Shown: one piece after another, positions 12,860 through 24,209 of the stretch
Layout: the number at the start of each line of letters is the position of its first letter
How positions within the stretch are numbered: position 1 is the first letter of the stretch
Source of the DNA: Strobilurus pachycystidiatus
Taxonomy: Eukaryota; Basidiomycota; Agaricomycetes; Agaricales; Physalacriaceae
Direction: 5' to 3'
Assembly (NCBI GenBank): GCA_019915135.1
Contig: JAHLMK010000018.1
Coordinates: forward strand, 1,116,001-1,180,000
DNA length: 64,000 nucleotides
Program-made: the position numbers and the translations under genes
Notes under the pieces: generated by a model
The model's database searches: none
What the model was told of the DNA's origin: nothing
Seen by the model: the letters and a program-made list of their open reading frames with translations, nothing else

Positions 12860-14990
12860 ATGCCCAACTCGTGCTCCTTTGAGTCGCCGCCCGTGCATCG
12901 CTCTCCCGTGAAAGATGTTGTACAGAAGATGAAGAAGGGAGCCCGGAGAGTGAGGCGCTTCGCCTCGATGAGCCATCTGCCTCATATCGGCATCGGCGGC
13001 CACCGTCGGCTTGTCAGTTTGGACGCAACAGCACCGCGCCCTGATCCAAACACTGTCCCTCTTTCTCCTCCTGCCACCACCTCCACCGACACCCGACCCG
13101 CCCTTGTCTCCCATCCTTATTCTGATCCACTTGCATACGCTTCGCGGCCAAGCTCTTCCAGCAGCGAGTCTCTCCACGGCCACGACAACGACCACGACCA
13201 CGAACGATACTCTTCGTCCTCGTCATCGTCTTCAGCGTTGTCGAGCGAACTAATGACGTCGAACACGCTTGACATCGTCGGTGAAGAGCCCGAGAAGGTA
13301 CCAAGCATGGCGGGCATGCAGCCGATGATTGTGGAGGCCGAGCCAGAGGCTGCCGAGGAAGCAATCGGGGCGATGGACACTGCATCCCACATATTCACAG
13401 ACGTCTACGCGGAGCAGGCGGAGATACCAAATCCTTTCCTCATTGACGACGACGATGACAAGAGCTCAGACGACGGCGACAAATCTCCCTCACCCTCAGC
13501 ATCCGTCGTACTCGAAGCAGCGTCGCCGTCTGTACCTCATCCCGACGTCCACAAGGATGTACCGCCGCCGCCGCCGCCCGACACTGATTTGGATGATGAA
13601 GATGCGCCTGACCTGTACCTTCCAGGCCTTGTGCTGCCGACCATGTTCCTGCCTATCCCGAATGTGCGCCGCCCTCTTTCATATGTTCTCATGTGGTGGC
13701 TACCGAGAAATTTAACATACACGAGTACCCTTAGACTGATCCGTTGACTACTCTCTTGACGAAATATATTTATCCACCTGACAAGCGTCCTTTCCGAGAT
13801 TCAAGCGGCGAGTGGCAGAATAGCAACTTTAATACCCTCGTCGTAAGTTGTCCAGATGTTGAGGGATGCAAGCATTGAACGACATCTGTTAGATGACCAA
13901 CAGCTGGAGAGCCCTGGCTAGGATGGCGCGCGACAGGCTAGTCACCACTAATCCAGAAGACCTAGCGATGGTTTTGGACTTGTGGTATCTCCGTCTGGCC
14001 TGCCTTGCTCGTCTCAGGCTATTCAACCAAACCTCTGCTGAATGCAACAACCTTTTCTCTGTCCTCAACGGCATCACGCCGCAGAGTGCGCGTGATTGGG
14101 TCTTTGAACGCATCCTGCCCTTTGAGCTAGAGATCATGCAGACTCGCCTTCACTATTGGGCCGGCGACCACCTGGCGTACATCGACGCGCTGAACGCTGT
14201 TCTCACGAAATGCCGCGTCCGTGCACGCAAATGCGCCAGTGACCCTACCTCCAAGGCCATGTGGGTCGAGCGTGGCGCAAGAATCGCACTCATCTTGGCT
14301 TCGGAGCTCATGGAAATGAAGGTACCCACAGAAATACGATAATGGCATCCGTTCTCAACTCCATCAGGATTTTGGTGCCGCCACCAAGCTGTTGGAACCG
14401 CTGTGCAATCAGCCCGGTACCGCATCTTCCGCGCTCCGGTCCACCGTGGCGCGGATATATCTTCAGGCCGGACAGCTGGGACGGGCGTCCAAGCACTTTG
14501 ATATCGTTGCGGCTGACAGCACGGTCACACAGGGTGTCAAGGATATGAACGCGGCGTTGATGGCAGTGGCGAAGGGCGAATGGTCGAGCGCCAGCGAGGT
14601 TCTCGTGGACATCCTGAAAGCGGATGAAGACAATTATGTGGCTGTCAACAATCTCGCCGTTGCGCTGCTAGGCCAGGGAAAGCTGAAAGAGGTGAGAGAC
14701 TCAGTCGTGCTAACCCTGGGTCGGTCTGATATCATGTGCAGGGCATCGATGTGTTAGAACGGGCTCTCAAGGCGTCTCCGTCGAGTGTGGTTGTGGCGGA
14801 GCCATTCCTTTTCAATCTGTGTACGTACGACCTTTCTCTCTCATGGGCCCAGTTGACGGTTGATGAAGCTACCTTGTATGAGCTGCGCTCCGCGACGGCT
14901 GCAGACAAGAAGAGAGACCTACTGCTTGAGGTTGCACAGTGGAGCGGCGACGGATTGAGAACGACATGCTTGAAGATGCCGACCAACTGA
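12860..14990 (+). CDS. TRAPPC12-like TPR protein (TRAPP tethering complex subunit)
   Basis: TRAPPC12 family proteins belong to the TRAPPIII tethering complex acting in ER-Golgi and autophagic traffic. The first exon encodes a low-complexity Ser/Asp/Pro-rich region with VQKMKKGARRVRRF near the N-terminus. The conserved part begins after an intron, with DPLTTLLTKYIYPPDKRPFR and SGEWQNSNFNTLV. It continues as NSWRALARMARDRLV, VLDLWYLRLACLARLRLFNQ, WVFERILPFELEIMQTRLHY, then TPR-like helices (ASSALRSTVARIYLQAGQLG, NYVAVNNLAVALLGQGKLKE, GIDVLERALKASPSSVVV). It ends in LLLEVAQWSGDGLRTTCLKM. Introns at about 13663-13735, 13842-13892, 14323-14370, 14694-14741 and 14822-14870 join these in frame. The order and C-terminal signature match TRAPPC12. 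The acidic Ser-rich N-terminal third is not conserved and could be regulatory. Confidence 0.78.
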
Positions 14991-15149
14991 CGGAACATAG
15001 TGTATGAAACCGGAGGTTGGGCAGCGTGTACGGGATATGGGACAGCAGAAATACTTCATGATGCTTTGAGCTTGGGCTCTGTTCCATCTGTTGGAAAGAT
15101 TTGGAAGCACTCTTGGCACTTACGCCACAAATAGCTTTTTCGGTTTTGT

Positions 15150-15660
15150 ATGGGAGATCTTCCTCTTCGCCGTTGAAGGCACGTCCCCTGCCAATAGGCA
15201 TATGTTGCGACAGTTGGACTCCATAACACATTCTTCTGAGCCACGAAGCTGTGTTTGACGGCTGTGGCGACTCAGACGGCTTGAGGAAGTGGTATTCCTT
15301 CGATCGCGGACGAGAATATCGGCCGTTTTGCATCTTCGCACCCCAGTTCATATCCTGACTGCTTCCAAATACCTTCGATCTTTCACAGGCGCGAGATCTT
15401 TCTCTCGCTAACATCGTCAACTTTGGCATCCCATACGCGCCGCCCACAGATCCCTTGTTATTCATGTACGACGAGTTATGGGAAATCTACGAGGCTCAGA
15501 ACAAGGGAAGCAGACTGTTCATACTGTAAAGATCGTTGATTCTTTCGCATCAGCCCCATAATTCATAATGCCTTTCAAAGTGGCACGGCGCGTCGCGGAG
15601 CGCGATATGATCGACGGGTTTTCTTCGAAAGTATGGCATTCGCAAGGAGGTCAAGAAGAT
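15150..15660 (+). pseudogene. Decayed partial copy of CDC123
   Basis: The plus strand here aligns with the minus-strand CDC123 gene at 2312-3525. Matching pieces run in order: the stretch around gcacgtcccctgcc, then [25 protein letters not shown], a block equivalent to [16 protein letters not shown] (here ARDLSLANIVNFGIPYA), [19 protein letters not shown], and a tail equivalent to [11 protein letters not shown] (here IDGFSSKVWHSQ). Segments coding the CRCFVRNN and QRDMNYY blocks are deleted, in-frame stops are present (for example after PQFIS and RLFIL), and the reading frame shifts. It has neither a start nor an intact fold and is not expected to work. It lies just downstream of TRAPPC12, in inverted orientation to its parent about 12 kb away, which suggests an old segmental duplication. 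Confidence 0.82.
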
Positions 15661-15848
15661 AAACAATACATAGATCCTATCGTACCATCATGCACTGGCA
15701 TCATACATCCTGTCTGACAGAGTCATGGGAGGACATCGCGCATAGCCTTAGCATCTTTCGGTCTGCGATCCGAGGTCCGAGGTATAAGCAAGATGATACT
15801 AAGTATGAGTATTACATCCTTCCTTCCATCTTCCCAACGGCTCACAAG

Positions 15849-16657
15849 ATGCCCCCATGGACGAGCTATCGAGTGCTTGTTACGGGTTTCGGAGTGAGTT
15901 GCTAATCATGTTCTCAGTACTTATGACATTGCTCATATAAGTTGAAGCCGTTTGGACCTCACACAGAGAATCCGTCTTGGCTTGCTGCTCAAGAGCTACA
16001 TGGCACCATCGTGTCCACGAACAAACCCAAGGCCAAGGGGATTGAAATCACATCAGTCCAAGTACCCGTGGTCTACGAGGACGTTCTTCGTATTGTTCCC
16101 GGCCTCCATGCATCACCTCCCATCCTCCCAGCCGAGTTTGCTGACCTGGCGCCGGACGTTCCGTTCTCACTGATTGTCCACATCGGTGTCGGCCCTCCCG
16201 AGCCTCTCAGATTCGAGACTCTGGGTCACAAAACAGGCTACATCGAAGCTGATGTCAATTGGAAGTTGGCTGATATCGTTGATGAGACTCGTACTCCACC
16301 TTTGCGTGGCTTCGCTGCACCTAAATATGCAGAGCTTCCAGAGGAACTTCATACCCGGGTGGATGCCGAGTCCATTGTGGACAAGCTTTCCAAGAACGGC
16401 GTGGTACGTGCGATTCATTCAAAACTCCAAATCTTCAGATTCTGAATGACTTCTAGCAAATAAGGAGCTCTGTCGATGCAGGTCACTATCTCTGTGACTT
16501 TATTTACTATTGCTCTTTGGCGGAGTCAAAGCTCAACGGGAAAGACCTACCGGTCATCTTCATCCATTGTCCACCTGTCGGACAGCCGCTAACAACGAAA
16601 GAAGTTGTGGATGGCGTTCGAGAGATCATTATTGAAATCTGTTCAGCCTTGAAATGA
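15849..16657 (+). CDS. Pyroglutamyl-peptidase I (peptidase C15), copy 1
   Basis: The enzyme removes N-terminal pyroglutamate from peptides; it is a soluble cysteine peptidase. Exons 15849-15893, 15948-16403 and 16457-16657 encode about 233 residues, close to family size. The N-terminus YRVLVTGFGPFGPHTENPSW is the diagnostic C15 opening, and the first intron falls between TGFG and PFGP. SLIVHIGVG, ETLGHKTGY and the catalytic Cys region VDAGHYLCDFIYYCSL follow. The block with the catalytic His is VIFIHCPPVGQPLT. The Glu of the catalytic triad should lie in the HIGVG to LGHKTGY part, but I did not fix its position. All signature blocks are present, so activity is plausible. It forms a tandem pair with copy 2. 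Confidence 0.88.
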
Positions 16658-16951
16658 ACTTGGCGGTATACAGGAGTGTATGATAAGCGTCGAATCAAAG
16701 AAGGTCTTTGTCGTGCGTCAGGCCACAGGCCTGAGGCCTCAGCTTGGGTCCTACTAGTGCATCGCCGGGCGCGAAATCGACGACTTTTGGAAGTATGACA
16801 AGGCTTAGAGGAGGTCTACAAGATGACCAATAGCTAATTCTATCGTGCCGTCATAATCAAGAGGACAGCACGTACGCGCATCGCCTTAGCATCTTAAGTA
16901 AGATGATGCATCCGGTTCCATCTTCCCAAGGTCTACCCATCGTCTCACAAG

Positions 16952-17766
16952 ATGCCCCCGTTGACTGACTATCGAGTACTTGTTACGGGCTTCGGAGTGA
17001 GTTGCCCATGTTCTCAGTACTATGTGATATGGCATGACTGATATTGGTTGAAGCCGTTTGGACCCTACACAGACAATCCGTCTTGGCTTGCTGCTAAAGA
17101 GCTACATGGCACCCTCGTCACTGGCACGAACAAACCCAAGGCTAAGAACATCGAAATCACATCAGTCCAAGTACCCGTGGTCTACGAGGATGTTCTTCGT
17201 ATTGTTCCCGGCCTCCATGCATCACCTCCCATCCTCCCAGCCGAGTTCGCTGACTTGGCGCCGAACGTTCCGTTCTCCCTGATTGTCCACATCGGTGTCG
17301 GCCTTCCCGAGCCTCTGAGATTCGAGACTCTGGGTCACAAAACAGGCTACCTCGAAACTGATGTCAACGAGAAGTTCGCTGATATCGTTGATGAGACGCG
17401 CACTCCACCTTTGCGCGGCTTCGCTGCACCGAAATATGCAAAGCTTCCAGAGGAGCTTCATACCCAGGTAGATGCAGAGTCCATTGTCAAGAAACTTTCC
17501 CAGAAGGGCGTGGTACGTGAAATGCATTTGAACTCCAATTCTTCAGAGTTCTGAATGACTTTTAGCAAATAAGGAGCTCTGTCGATGCAGGTCACTATCT
17601 CTGTGACTTTATCTACTATTGTTCTTTGGCGGGGTCGAAGCTCAACAGGAAAGACCTACCGGTCATCTTTATCCATTGTCCACCTGTAGGACAGCCACTA
17701 ACAACGAAAGAAGTTGTGGATGGCGTTCGAGAGATTATCATTGAGATCTGTTCCGCCTTGAAATAA
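16952..17766 (+). CDS. Pyroglutamyl-peptidase I (peptidase C15), copy 2
   Basis: Exons 16952-16996, 17054-17512 and 17566-17766 repeat the three-exon structure of copy 1, with introns in identical positions. The protein starts MPPLTDYRVLVTGFG and continues PFGPYTDNPSWLAAKELHG. It differs from copy 1 by scattered substitutions and one extra residue in LVTGTNKPKAK. The catalytic blocks VDAGHYLCDFIYYCSL and VIFIHCPPVGQPLT are unchanged, so both copies appear intact. Only about 300 bases separate the copy 1 stop from this start, which must contain its promoter. Confidence 0.88.
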
Positions 17767-17991
17767 ACTTACCGGTATACAGGAGTGTATGATATGATAG
17801 GCGCCGTATTTCAAGTCAAGAGGGTCTTTATCGCGCGTCAAGCCTCCAGGCCGAGGTCTCAGCTTGGGGTCCTCAATAAGGTTGTCCAAAAGTTCTATGT
17901 ACTCATGTGCGTACGGTGTCATGCGAAAAAATAAACAAAGTGTCGTGAGTGAAACACAATAAACCCAATAGAAACTAACGGGTGTTTCAAT

Positions 17992-19670
17992 TCACGACTC
18001 GGCGTACACCGGTGGTAATTCCACGGTCTGTCGAATCTCGGAGAGATTGCCACTGTGCAATCGCACTCCGCTGTCCTCGTGGAGATGGAAGTCGGTAGCG
18101 ACGCCACTCATCTGCAGTTCGTGGGTCCTTTGGATGGCGCGAGACTGCTCCGCCTTTAGCATCGACATTCGGGATAGTTCTGAAGACTCTCCAGGAGTAG
18201 ATGAGCTCGCTGAAGACTCCGAAGGGAAGATCGAACTGGATGGTATCGCAAATGCGCGAGATTGGGGATAGAATGAAGTGTCTGAAGAAGAGGAGGCGAA
18301 AGCTGACACTGGAAGAGCTGGGCCATCAGACTGAGTATCAACCTGCATAACGTTGCGTCGCCGACGGCGCCAGCCGCAGAATACAGCGAGTATGATGACG
18401 AAGACCAGTGCGCCTCCCACGATGGCACCGGCGATGACTGCTGTGCTGACAGGGTGTCCAGCATGCGAAGTCGGCGATGTTCCAGTCTGTGTAGGCCCAG
18501 GGGTGGGTGTCGAGATCGGGGTTATAGCTGTATCATTTTGTATGAAGAAGTAGCTTATGCCAAGCTTGTTTCCTCCCCCATGCCACTTGATTGCGATCGT
18601 GTGTTCTTCTTCTCCAAGCTGGTCCACTTCGAAGAAAGTCACATCATAAACTGTATCACTCTCTTCAATGTGATCCCATCTTCCGAAGGTCCAGTCTATC
18701 GGAAACGACACGGAGGGTTGATCGTCAATAGTGTAGTCACCCGTCGTGTTGGTGTTCCAGAACATGTTAAAGCCGATCAAGGCAATGGAACTTCCTGTTG
18801 CTCGTGAGTATGCCACAAAAATCTCTACATAGAAGGGAGCCCACCATTGAATTTCAATCGAGCGACGGAGTCAACATCGATAGGCATGTAGCCCTCTGGA
18901 GCTTCGGAGCTCCAATTTCCTTCGTATGAAGCCATTGAATCATTCCAATAGACTCTCTGCGTTTTCCCAGCAAGGCTTACGTCTTCGTAAGGCTCATACA
19001 AGAAGTAATCCAGCCAAACAAAATTGTTCTGGCCGATGCTTTCCGATTCAACAGTGATGTCGACTTTGTGCTCCCCACCGAAGGACATCTCTTTCGACTG
19101 GCTGGAAAAAGAGCATAGGTCATTACTTTGATCCGGTGTCCATAGGGTGCTAAATGTCTTCTCGAGACTTTGGTCGATACGGCATGTGTAGTTTGCTGAA
19201 TAGGTGAGAGACGAGTTGGTGTAACCATGAACTTCGACGTAAGATCCTAGATACATGACAATTTCAGCCACAACAAGATGCATGACAAGATTCGCATTTA
19301 CCGTTGAAGACAAAACTTATGCTACCACCCGTACCTATGGCATGCGAGGTCTTTTTCCAGACCGAGCCGATGAGGGGATCTGCTGGCCACGAAGTGAAGA
19401 TGCCGCTGTAGTCAATGGACGTGGTTTCTTCAGAGTCGTCGACCACGACGAGATGCTGCTGAGCTGCCATAGCACCACCCTGTGGAGTGCGAGCGTATAC
19501 CAAGGAAGGTGGTGCGAGACCAAGGTCTTCAGTCTCCAACCACATTTGAGGATTCAGTCTTTCCGTTATTTGAAACGAGAAGCTAGTTCGTTGAGCAACG
19601 GTCAATACACTCGACGCAGCGACGCTGATATCAAACTCACCGATGACATGATGAAGAGGACAGTCCACAT
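17992..19670 (-). CDS. Single-pass membrane protein with duplicated N-glycosylated ectodomain
   Basis: Three exons are clear. The first ectodomain module has VVVDDSEETTSIDYSGIFTSW and GGSISFVFNG, joined by an intron to SYVEVHGYTNSSLTY. A second, similar module starts at YWNDSMASYEGNWSSEAPEG and ends ARLKFNG, joined to GSSIALIGFNMFWNTN. A Thr/Pro linker (TPISTPTPGPTQTGTSPTS) precedes a transmembrane helix (VIAGAIVGGALVFVIILAVF), then the basic stop-transfer GWRRRRRN and a Ser-rich cytoplasmic tail. Several NxS/T sequons support an extracellular location. This layout is common in agaricomycetes, but I know no function for it. The N-terminus is unresolved. MWTVLFIMSS at 19670 is a possible signal peptide start, and it can be spliced in phase to GGAMAAQQHLVVVDD. 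It is divergent from rad1. Confidence 0.65.
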
Positions 19671-19944
19671 GTCGTCGCGACGTTGCAGGAACGCAAGTTG
19701 AAGAGGCCGAGGACTTGAGAAAACAACGATCAAAACATAGCGGAAGTAGCAACAATCAATTCAAAACGTTTATGGCTCGGGTAGACGGCGCAAGAGAGGC
19801 ATCAAGCACGCAGACAGGTCCCAGGAGCTGGCTCACCATCATGATGTGCATGTGGCACAAAGGCAAGACGCGTCGCCTCAACAAAGACAAACAACGCGTT
19901 CTTTCCGCCACGATCAAGCCTAGTGCTTGCTAACCGTTCTCATA
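19671..19944. promoter_or_regulatory. Divergent spacer, membrane protein / rad1
   Basis: About 270 bases between two divergently transcribed genes, expected to hold both promoters. No TATA box or repeat was recognised. Confidence 0.4.
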
Positions 19945-21354
19945 ATGGCAGAACAGGTACTCAAGGCTTCTGTGCACGATGTTCGCTACTTCTCAGCGCT
20001 TCTCCGAGGCGTCAGCTTTGTGAATGTAAGCACGACACATGGATTGCGTCCGCAACTCACAAGCTACAGAGAGCAACCATCACTATCACGAAGAGAGGCT
20101 TCATCGTGGTGACCGAAGAGGCCCGCACACTTCTGGGCACTGCTTTCATTTTCTCAGGGATATTCGATGAGTATGAGTATCATTCTGAAGCCGAAGAAGG
20201 CGCGGAACCGAAGGCAGAAGACGATGATGAGGATGATGAGGAGAGCGCTGCTTTTGAGATTCCTCTGAATACTCTGATTGAGTGTCTCAACATCTTCGGC
20301 ACCGCTGGAGGCTCAAACTACACGGGTAACGGCGGCGGTAAATATACGCGGTGGAAGAAAGTAGGAGAAGACTCTGAAGGCGACGAAGATGTTCCACCAA
20401 CTAGCAATGGCAGAGGCAAAGGAATACAGCAATACTTTGGCGGCTCTGAGAAGCGAACGGGGATGCGGATGTCTTACGCAGGCGCGGGGTATCCCTTGAC
20501 GCTTCTTCTGTGGGTCACCACCTCGGCTATGCTGGTACTGCGCTGATTATATGCATAGCGCGGAGGACGCCACAGGTCCCACTACGACCTGTGAGATCTC
20601 TACCTATGACGCAGAACCACATCTCGAGCTACCATTCGAAAGCGAAAGAATGTTAGTCAATCTTAACTCCATCAGCACTATACTAACCAAGACTGTAGGG
20701 TTCTGAAGATCATATTGAAGGTACTCGCGCCCATGTATAGTCTCCACCTGTCTGTAAACTCTCGCAGTCATCCTGGTTGCGGGACGCACTCTCAGAACTG
20801 GATCCGTCATGCGAAAAGCTAACATTCATCGGCAATCCTCCACCATCCGAAGAACAGCCGACAGCAAGGAGACCGAAAGTTCCCCTCAAACCTATGCTAC
20901 GGATACAAGCATCCGGGACCTTTGGTAGTACCGAGGTGGGCACGCTCTCTGCTCTCAATGATTTCCATCTGAAAAGACAGATGGACTATCCAAACGACCG
21001 GGATGTGCTTGAATCTTTCGAGTGCTCGAGAATTGTCAGCTTCAGGTGTGCATGCATATCTGACGAAAACCTGAACAATGGTGTTTACTAGCGGAATTTC
21101 AGCTACAGGTTTGCTCATATCGCTAAAGCTTTGAGGGCTTTGCAGAGTTCTACGAAGACCTCATTACGGATTGACGACGAAGGCTTGCTGAGTCTTCAAT
21201 TCCTCATGCCTGCACCTTCCTCGAAACCGGGAAAGAGGGACGATGCGACAGACGCCTTCATCGAGTTCAGGGTTCGTCAATCCTCTGAGTCTAAGATCTT
21301 GGATCTTTTCTTGATGCTTGGGCCTAGTGTCTTGCCTTGGACGAAGACGAGTAG
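19945..21354 (+). CDS. rad1: Rad1-type subunit of the 9-1-1 checkpoint clamp
   Basis: Rad1 with Rad9 and Hus1 forms the PCNA-like clamp loaded at DNA damage to activate the ATR checkpoint. Exon 1 begins MAEQVLKASVHDVRYFSALL and ends GVSFVN, spliced to RATITITKRGFIVVTEEART. FSGIFDEYEYH follows, then an acidic insert, FEIPLNTLIECLNIFGTAGG, a disordered insert, AEDATGPTTTCEISTYDAEP, and LELPFESERMVLKIILK. After another intron come SSWLRDALSELDPSCEKLTF and RFAHIAKALRALQSSTKTSL with RIDDEGLLSLQFLMP. The last intron joins AFIEFR to CLALDEDE, a typical Rad1 C-terminus, at the stop 21352-21354. All junctions restore frame, so the gene appears intact. The acidic insert after the first sheet is longer than I would expect in animals. 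Confidence 0.9.
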
Positions 21355-21508
21355 TACAGATTCCGAGCGGCCAATGAATTGGACACTCGCGATAGCGTGT
21401 GGACTTTACCTTCCCCCGACGCGGAGAAGTAAAGCTGTATTCAGAGAGTTCGTGGGCCGATGTGTACATCATGGACTTGTTGTTGTGATAAATTAGTCGT
21501 ACGTTTAT

Positions 21509-23614
21509 CAAGATCCGTCGCTTGTTACAAGTCCTTTGAGATCGGGTATCCTGGAGTCGAAACGCGCCACGAAGTCCTCAGGAGCGATGTTGATGCCGCC
21601 AGTAAACTTGGCAGAGTCGATGGGTGATTTTATGTCCTCGGAGATGTTGAACGCCCACAACAGCATTGCGGCGCATATAAATATTGATCTGTTGAAACAC
21701 AGATCAGCGGATCCGGAGGCATATACTCTTATTCCTCACTTGTCGGCTAGGTGTTGTCCAGGACATACCCTACGGCGTGCGTCAATCATCGGAGTGGAAG
21801 TAGATTGGCAATAAAGAGGTCGTACCGACGGCCAAATCCAAAGTTGAAGAATGTCACATCATCCTTCAACAGCCCGCGAGCATCTAGCCATCTTTCCGGT
21901 CGAAACTCCTCCGGGTCATCAAATAGCAGGGGATCCCGGCAAATGGACCTAGAAGAACGCGTCGGACACGTCTGCTCACTCTGATGTATCACTCACCAGT
22001 GATTACCCGTCACTATCGCACCTCTCGGGATACAATAACTGCCCTGATTGGCGTGAGTATAAGAAACGCGAAGACAACTCCGCATACTTACCCATAGAAT
22101 ATCCCTGGTGGCGCGATGCGCAAATCCTGAATAGCAATTTATAAAAGACCATCCCCGGTGTTATCGATAAGTATTCCGTACCACTGCCCGCCGCTGGTCG
22201 CCAGCGATAGGTTTCGAGAATGAATGCAGAAAGCTGAGAAAGCTTGTCCCGGTCCGCAAAGCTGGGTGCTGACGGAAATGGAGAGTTAATCAGGATGTCG
22301 TCTCGCCACCGCTAACGGCTGACCCACCACGTTCTGTCCCAACTACTTCATGGAGCTGGTCTTGTACGACTTTCTGGGCCTGGGGGAAACATGCCGCTGC
22401 CAAGATGATCATACTTATCGTAGAGGCTGTTGTGCCTGTTCCAGCACCGAACATCGTCCCAGCAAGGTACTCAATCTCGGAATCATCCAAGCCGAGCACC
22501 TCTTGATTCAGCAGGAGATACTTCCCAAAACAGTCGTCGACCTTGTCCTTGTACGGCGGTATGAGTTATGCGCCACCCCAACTCGCTCCGTACTTACGAT
22601 GTTAGCTCTGACATAGTCAAGCTGAGTTCGGAACAAAATGCGCTCCTCGTTATGCCATGTGCGTAGCTGTGTGCCATACCACGGGACATACCTGGATGAA
22701 TACGATGAACCGTGATAGACTAGGCCTCGTAGTGAAAACGCTTACCGTAAGAGAGGATACTCGTCCACCATGTAAGCACCTGGACGAGTTGCCATTCCTA
22801 TCCTTTGCAACCCACGGCCAATGGCTATCATCTCCGGGTCATTCGTACCATTCGTAAAGGTCGAGGCCGCCTTTCCATACGTCAAAGACAGTATGAAAGA
22901 GGCCGCGAATCTGATATAAATCTCAGCGTCGATCATGGGAAGACAGATGGAGTGACGTTGGTGGACATTACCTTTTGGCGTGGCGTATGTGGCCGTCAGG
23001 ATCTTGCATGATATCCAATATCAAGTTGCGGGCAACGCGTATCTGCAGAGACTCGTAGCTGCCAAGAGCCTTTACCTGGAGGTGACTATGAAGCGCTCTT
23101 CGGACGAGCTAGAGTGAGAGGCGTGTTGCAAAAGCGGATATGGTAAATACCTTCTTAGTTTACGGAATCGTTTACCAGCATTGATCAGAAGTATCCTCAT
23201 GCCACCAGAAACCATCTCGCTAGCAGCGACCCACGGGGGACGATCGCCTAGAGACGCGCCTTGCTTCTCCATGAGCTCTAGCGCCTCGTGGCGCCGACCA
23301 ATCATTATGACTGGCCGCGCACCAGACCGAAGGGTCACGACAGGACCGTACTCCTGAAAAAGGCGCTCCATCTCCTGGAAAGACCTGTCCTGACACTATT
23401 AGACACAGAGGAAAGGAATCGTGGACGAGACGTACGCGTATGGAGACACGGATGAACTGAACCCGAAGCCGCCTGGCGGGCCAGGAGGGAGAGGCACATT
23501 TGGTCTACGCGTCAGAACCAAGAGGAACACGAAGATGCACGAACATATCCCAACTAGCACAGCAATGGGGGCAGGCATGATGGGGCTGCTTCGGTTTACC
23601 TGCTCGTGGCACAT
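21509..23614 (-). CDS. Cytochrome P450 monooxygenase
   Basis: A membrane-anchored class II P450, probably in the endoplasmic reticulum, taking electrons from NADPH-P450 reductase. The N-terminal anchor is VLVGICSCIFVFLLVL, followed by the hinge PLPPGPPGGF. Later come FQEYGPVVTLRSGARPVIMI, GDRPPWVAASEMVSGGMRIL, an I-helix motif AGTMFGAGTGTTASTIS (normally A/G-G-x-x-T-T), the ExxR motif FILETYRWRPAA, the PERW-type FRPERWLD, and the heme-binding loop FGFGRR joined by an intron to VCPGQHLAD with its Cys ligand. The last exon ends DSRIPDLKGLVTSDGS. Many short introns are present. Start candidates are 23614 and MPAPIAV at 23578; the second leaves a shorter luminal tail. The substrate cannot be inferred. 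It converges with rad1, 154 bases apart. Confidence 0.87.
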
Positions 23615-24209
23615 GTCTATAAGTATGTATGTAAGAAGCCTCCGAGTCGGAGGTAGGCCAGGGTGAGATTGATCTTAATTGTGGGTCGAGCGCGCACAGG
23701 TAGCAATCAAAGAGCCCAGTGTAGACTATGGTTGAGAGCTGGGTAAACGCTGGTGATACTACGACCACGCTACGTAGCCGTCCACTCAGAGTGCGGAAAA
23801 TCGTCAGTCACAGTGTCTGGTTAAGTACCCACGGTCATTGAGATGTCAGGACCAATCGGGAGTCGTTCAAATGAGCGGCTATTTGTGCTGTGTAAATCTC
23901 AAGAGTTGCAGAGCGGTGTGTGAGGTGAACGTCCGAACGAAGAAGAGTAATTGAGTTTGAAGCGCGATGGTTCAGGAACGCTTCACTCCGAGTCGGTCGA
24001 GTTGGAGACAGAGGACAACGTCTGCTAGCTGCTCGATTGAGCCAAAAAGCAATTCAGAATGTGAAGTCCAACCATCATGCTATCAGCAGCCAGTTGAGAT
24101 AATAAAAAACACGGCTGCCTGATTTCATGAGTAGGTGAATACAACGCCAGCCAGAGATAACATGAGCTTACTGAACCTAACATCATCTCAATTTACGAAA
24201 AGAAGAAAA
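23615..24209. other. Intergenic
   Basis: About 595 bases between the P450 start and the Tra2-like stop. It should hold the P450 promoter and the 3' end of the Tra2-like gene. I see no RNA gene, repeat or transposon end. Confidence 0.5.

Larger units (their letters stand above)
15735..17873 (+). repeat. Tandem duplication carrying two pyroglutamyl-peptidase genes
   Basis: Two direct copies, about 15735-16752 and 16875-17873, share not only the coding exons but also introns and flanks. The upstream flank shares ccttagcatctt. The downstream flank shares atacaggagtgtatgat and ctcagcttggg. Coding identity is very high by eye, while introns and the spacer have diverged, so this is a fairly recent tandem gene duplication. 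Confidence 0.8.

Noticed and set aside
17698..17922. 74-codon minus-strand frame (MTPYAHEYIELLDNLIEDPK...)
   Set aside because: It reads protein-like but overlaps the end of peptidase copy 2 in antisense, and the equivalent region of copy 1 contains stops, so coding is not conserved.
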